From positions 1 to 64,000 of the forward strand of contig JAFGTT010000036.1 in the NCBI GenBank assembly GCA_016933955.1: 64,000 nt of DNA. Direction: 5' to 3'. The notes under the pieces are model-generated. The model searched no databases and was not told the DNA's origin. It saw nothing but the letters and a program-made list of their open reading frames with translations. The position numbers and the translations under genes were made by a program. Positions within the stretch are counted from its first letter, which is position 1; each line of letters begins with the position of its first letter. This DNA is from Candidatus Zixiibacteriota bacterium. Lineage in GTDB: Bacteria; Zixibacteria; MSB-5A5; GN15; PGXB01. This document shows positions 61,423 through 64,000 of this stretch, one piece after another.

Positions 61423-64000
61423 ATGTGTAAGGAGTTAATGATTTTAATCATGGTATTGGTGCTCTTTGCCATGATTATTGGACCGGCTGTCAAAGCTGAT
61501 ACAATCTTAAAACATGGCCTAAACCCGATTCAGAAAATTAACCCGCAGGCTCCCAAATATCCCGATTTGAGTGCCGTTGAGCATAATCAACCGGCTTTCC
61601 AGAAACCGGCCTCGGGAATAAAGGAAATCGAAACGCCTCAGTCTCTAACTCCACCCCAATATTTCTGCGATTTTATTGATTATTCTGGCGGGGCCGCAGC
61701 CTACTACTGGCTGGTTCCGGACAATTACAATGACATTGAAATGGGCATGCGGTTTGACTCGGAAGTCAACTATAACTGCACCCTGCTCACAGCCTGGGTG
61801 GGAATATACGGTTCCTATATGTCGCAGGTTCCGGGGACACCGGATATGAGAGTCACGGTTTATGCCGATGACGGTTTCGGATTGCCGGGAACTGCCCTGG
61901 GATCGGTTGTGGTTCCATATGAAAATCTTCCAACTTCCGGCCTGGCCTATGTGGCCGCCGATTTGACTTCTCTGGGACCCTTGGTATTTACCGACGGGGA
62001 ATCATATCATATCGGGGTTTCTGTGGATAATTTTGTCGATGGCGACACCCTTGCTATCTTATCCGACGATGGCACCGCCGGAGATAATCGCAGTTGGGAG
62101 AACTGGAATGGAATATACGGCTTCATGAGTGATGATTGGAGTATTGATATCAATTTCTGTATTGGAGTCGATTTCTGCTGTAATTTGATTCCATACAATA
62201 ATTGCTACACCATGGACTGGTCCGGACCGGCCTATTATTACTGGAACCAGCCTGATGCCTATGACGATGACTATTTCAACATGAGATTCAATTCCTATTA
62301 TGATGCTGATACGCTTAAAGAAGTGGGTATCGCCCTTTACGGACCGGCCACCGTTGGGACGCCGGATTTGGATATTTATGTCTGGGGCGACGACGGTTCG
62401 GGGTTCCCTGATTTATCCAATGAAATTGTCAAAGTCACTATTCCGTTTGAAAATCTGGTTTTCTACCCGGAATATAATATCGTTGATCTTTCGGCATTGA
62501 ATTTAATCATGTATGATGATTTCTTTGTCGGCTGGTCAACCAACGAAATCAGTGATCCGACGGGAGTATTGGCGGGTTTGTCCGATGATGGCAGTTACGG
62601 TTTTAATCGCAGTTCCGAATATTCCGATGGATCCTGGGGAAGTATGCTCGATGACTGGGGGGTTGATGTCAATTTCCTGATGTATGCCTATGTTTGCAAT
62701 GATCCCCAGTCGGAGTGTATTACCGTTGCCGATGCCTGCAATCTGAGTTATTTCTGGCGACTCCCTGATGCTTACGGCGATGTCGGCGAATATCAGAAAG
62801 TCTCCCCATCATTCTCCGGCGATTGCCGTCTGGAGAAATGCCGGGTGGCTTTCTACTGGCCTTCAAGTGAATCCACCCTGCCGTTATATACATATAATAC
62901 CGCGGTTCAGATATGGGACAGCGATGGTCCCGATGGTCTACCGGGCGCCAAACTGACCGAAGTTATTTTAACTCCGGCCGATTATATACTTTATCCCGGG
63001 ATGGTGGAAATCAATCTGACAGATATTCCTGGTTTTTATAATCATTTCGATCATGCTCTCTGGATCGGGGTGGAATCATTTGCACCTTCACCTGATGCCG
63101 GAATAAGATCACTATCGGATGATGGAAGTTGTGGCGATTATAATTCATGTGAGGCCTGGTACAATGGCGGCACACTGATTTTCGGCTATATGGCTGACGA
63201 TTGGTCGGTGGATGTCAACTTCATTATTGAAACCGACATTTGCTGTGAACCGCTTCCGCCCACTCCGTGCTGGCCGGGCGAAGACTGGCCGACCATGGGT
63301 CAGAGTTTTGCCAGAACCAATCGTTCTCTCAGTCAGATAGCCTATGATTTGCAGGGCAATATGACCAAAGCATGGGAATATGCGGCGGGTCAGGTGAGCA
63401 ACCTGAATAGCCCCGTGGTTTACATCGATACAATCGTGAATTATTTCTTGAATCAGCTGGTTGCGATTGACCTTAATGATGGCTCCGAAATCTGGAAGCG
63501 GTTAGCTGACGGTTTTGAGATCGGAGGCGGTTGTTACGCCACGCCGACCATATATAACTTCGCCGCGTACGGTGAGGATGTCACTCTTATTTTCACTCCG
63601 GGCGGTGACGCCAAATCATTCAGTGCCATCAACCTGACCGATGGGACCACCCGTTGGACAAGAAACTACCTGGCTCACAGTCACCATTTTATGACTTGGG
63701 GAGTTTCGGTAATTGTTGATATCGAAGGGGTTCCTTATGTCATCTATAACGATGATAACGGCGACATCTACTGTGTCGAAGCATTGACAGGTAATATTTT
63801 CTCCGGCTGGGTTGCCAGCGGGGCCGGAAATCCGGTCAATCTCGGAGGGGCTATTTTCAAAGGGTTGGCCACCGATGGTTACCAGATTTACATCGGTACG
63901 GATGATGATGTTTCCAACGGAGATATTTATTGCCTTGATGCCGCCACCGGAATTCTGGTCTGGCAGTTCGCCGATCATCAGCTTTGCAATCTCGATCCCG
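61423..64000 (+). CDS. Large secreted repeat protein with PQQ-like propeller, partial
   Basis: Open frame from ATG 61423 to the window end (859 codons, no stop). AAGGAG sits eight bases upstream, then a signal peptide ('LIMVLVLFAMIIGPAVKA'). Three related beta-rich units follow (about residues 78-255, 260-430 and 432-610), each with 'YYWLVPDNYND'-like starts and a 'LSDDG..(S/M)DDWS(I/V)D(I/V)NF' ending. From about 625 a beta-propeller with PQQ-like blades begins: 'LVAIDLNDGSEIWKRL', 'SAINLTDGTTRWTR' and 'IYCLDAATGILVWQF'. The N-terminal units are not a family I recognise. Surface or extracellular location is inferred. The C-terminus lies outside the window. Confidence 0.85.
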   Translation, partial: MCKELMILIMVLVLFAMIIGPAVKADTILKHGLNPIQKINPQAPKYPDLSAVEHNQPAFQKPASGIKEIETPQSLTPPQYFCDFIDYSGGAAAYYWLVPDNYNDIEMGMRFDSEVNYNCTLLTAWVGIYGSYMSQVPGTPDMRVTVYADDGFGLPGTALGSVVVPYENLPTSGLAYVAADLTSLGPLVFTDGESYHIGVSVDNFVDGDTLAILSDDGTAGDNRSWENWNGIYGFMSDDWSIDINFCIGVDFCCNLIPYNNCYTMDWSGPAYYYWNQPDAYDDDYFNMRFNSYYDADTLKEVGIALYGPATVGTPDLDIYVWGDDGSGFPDLSNEIVKVTIPFENLVFYPEYNIVDLSALNLIMYDDFFVGWSTNEISDPTGVLAGLSDDGSYGFNRSSEYSDGSWGSMLDDWGVDVNFLMYAYVCNDPQSECITVADACNLSYFWRLPDAYGDVGEYQKVSPSFSGDCRLEKCRVAFYWPSSESTLPLYTYNTAVQIWDSDGPDGLPGAKLTEVILTPADYILYPGMVEINLTDIPGFYNHFDHALWIGVESFAPSPDAGIRSLSDDGSCGDYNSCEAWYNGGTLIFGYMADDWSVDVNFIIETDICCEPLPPTPCWPGEDWPTMGQSFARTNRSLSQIAYDLQGNMTKAWEYAAGQVSNLNSPVVYIDTIVNYFLNQLVAIDLNDGSEIWKRLADGFEIGGGCYATPTIYNFAAYGEDVTLIFTPGGDAKSFSAINLTDGTTRWTRNYLAHSHHFMTWGVSVIVDIEGVPYVIYNDDNGDIYCVEALTGNIFSGWVASGAGNPVNLGGAIFKGLATDGYQIYIGTDDDVSNGDIYCLDAATGILVWQFADHQLCNLDP

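Noticed and set aside
1-64000. CRISPR arrays, tRNA or rRNA genes
   Set aside because: Looked for regularly spaced repeats and T-loop motifs by eye; none found. A tRNAscan/Infernal run would be decisive.

Overview
The window looks like a chromosome segment from a Gram-negative, non-proteobacterial lineage. It encodes Kdo/LPS assembly (kdsA, kdsC, kdsD, a lipid A acyltransferase and LptC), several lipoproteins, secreted proteins with type I dockerin repeats, a FISUMP-domain protein, and an 11-gene complex I. The dockerin repeats (CGDVNNSG..NILDATYLINYLY style), moderate GC and gene content most resemble candidate phylum Zixibacteria or relatives in or near the FCB group. This is inference from gene content, not a computed placement. 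No tRNA, rRNA or CRISPR array was recognised.

Layout. 0.2-4.1 kb (minus): ffh-rpsP-khpA-rimM-trmD-rplS, a translation and protein-targeting operon with a promoter upstream and a terminator after rplS. 4.1-9.4 kb: rpe, a dockerin/FISUMP secreted protein, a repeat-rich intergenic tract, a BCP peroxiredoxin, a haem-motif lipoprotein and an outer-membrane-barrel-like protein. 9.4-16.1 kb (minus): PASTA protein, rsmB and a radical SAM/DUF2344 protein, then a four-gene operon of mostly unknown function headed by a DUF4388-like protein. 16.3-20.5 kb (minus): Kdo/LPS cluster. 20.7-25.1 kb (plus): adaptor, two permeases and an ATPase of a MacB-type ABC system. 25.2-29.3 kb (plus): PDZ protein, Na/phosphate cotransporter with a separate PhoU gene, and TerC. 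29.4-31.1 kb: a DnaA-box-like cluster, then DUF502 and EIIA-CBS genes (minus). 31.2-41.2 kb (minus): nuoABCDHIJKLMN without nuoEFG, with a CRP/FNR-type palindrome in its leader. 41.4-50.2 kb: MFS and RidA, LepB, HemW, an FG-GAP/dockerin protein, RarA and a secreted protein of unknown function. 50.3-51.0 kb (minus): a selenocysteine-type peroxiredoxin. 51.4-64 kb: a large hybrid sensor kinase with a single-domain response regulator, a coiled-coil membrane protein, an alpha/alpha-toroid-like protein, an ATL protein, an M29 aminopeptidase, a multi-PAS LuxR regulator, a long hairpin in a gene-poor stretch, and the start of a giant secreted repeat protein that runs off the window.

The most notable observation is at 50324-51034. 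An AhpC-type peroxiredoxin has an in-frame TGA exactly where the peroxidatic cysteine should be (FTFV-U-PTE). A perfect hairpin follows immediately, and the gene has an intact upstream promoter, a strong ribosome binding site and a downstream terminator. A gene caller would split it in two. It is best read as one selenoprotein, which implies selenocysteine machinery elsewhere in the genome.

Recognisable promoters share TTGACA-like -35 boxes and very often a TATATT -10 box, so a sigma-70-like consensus can be read from this window alone.
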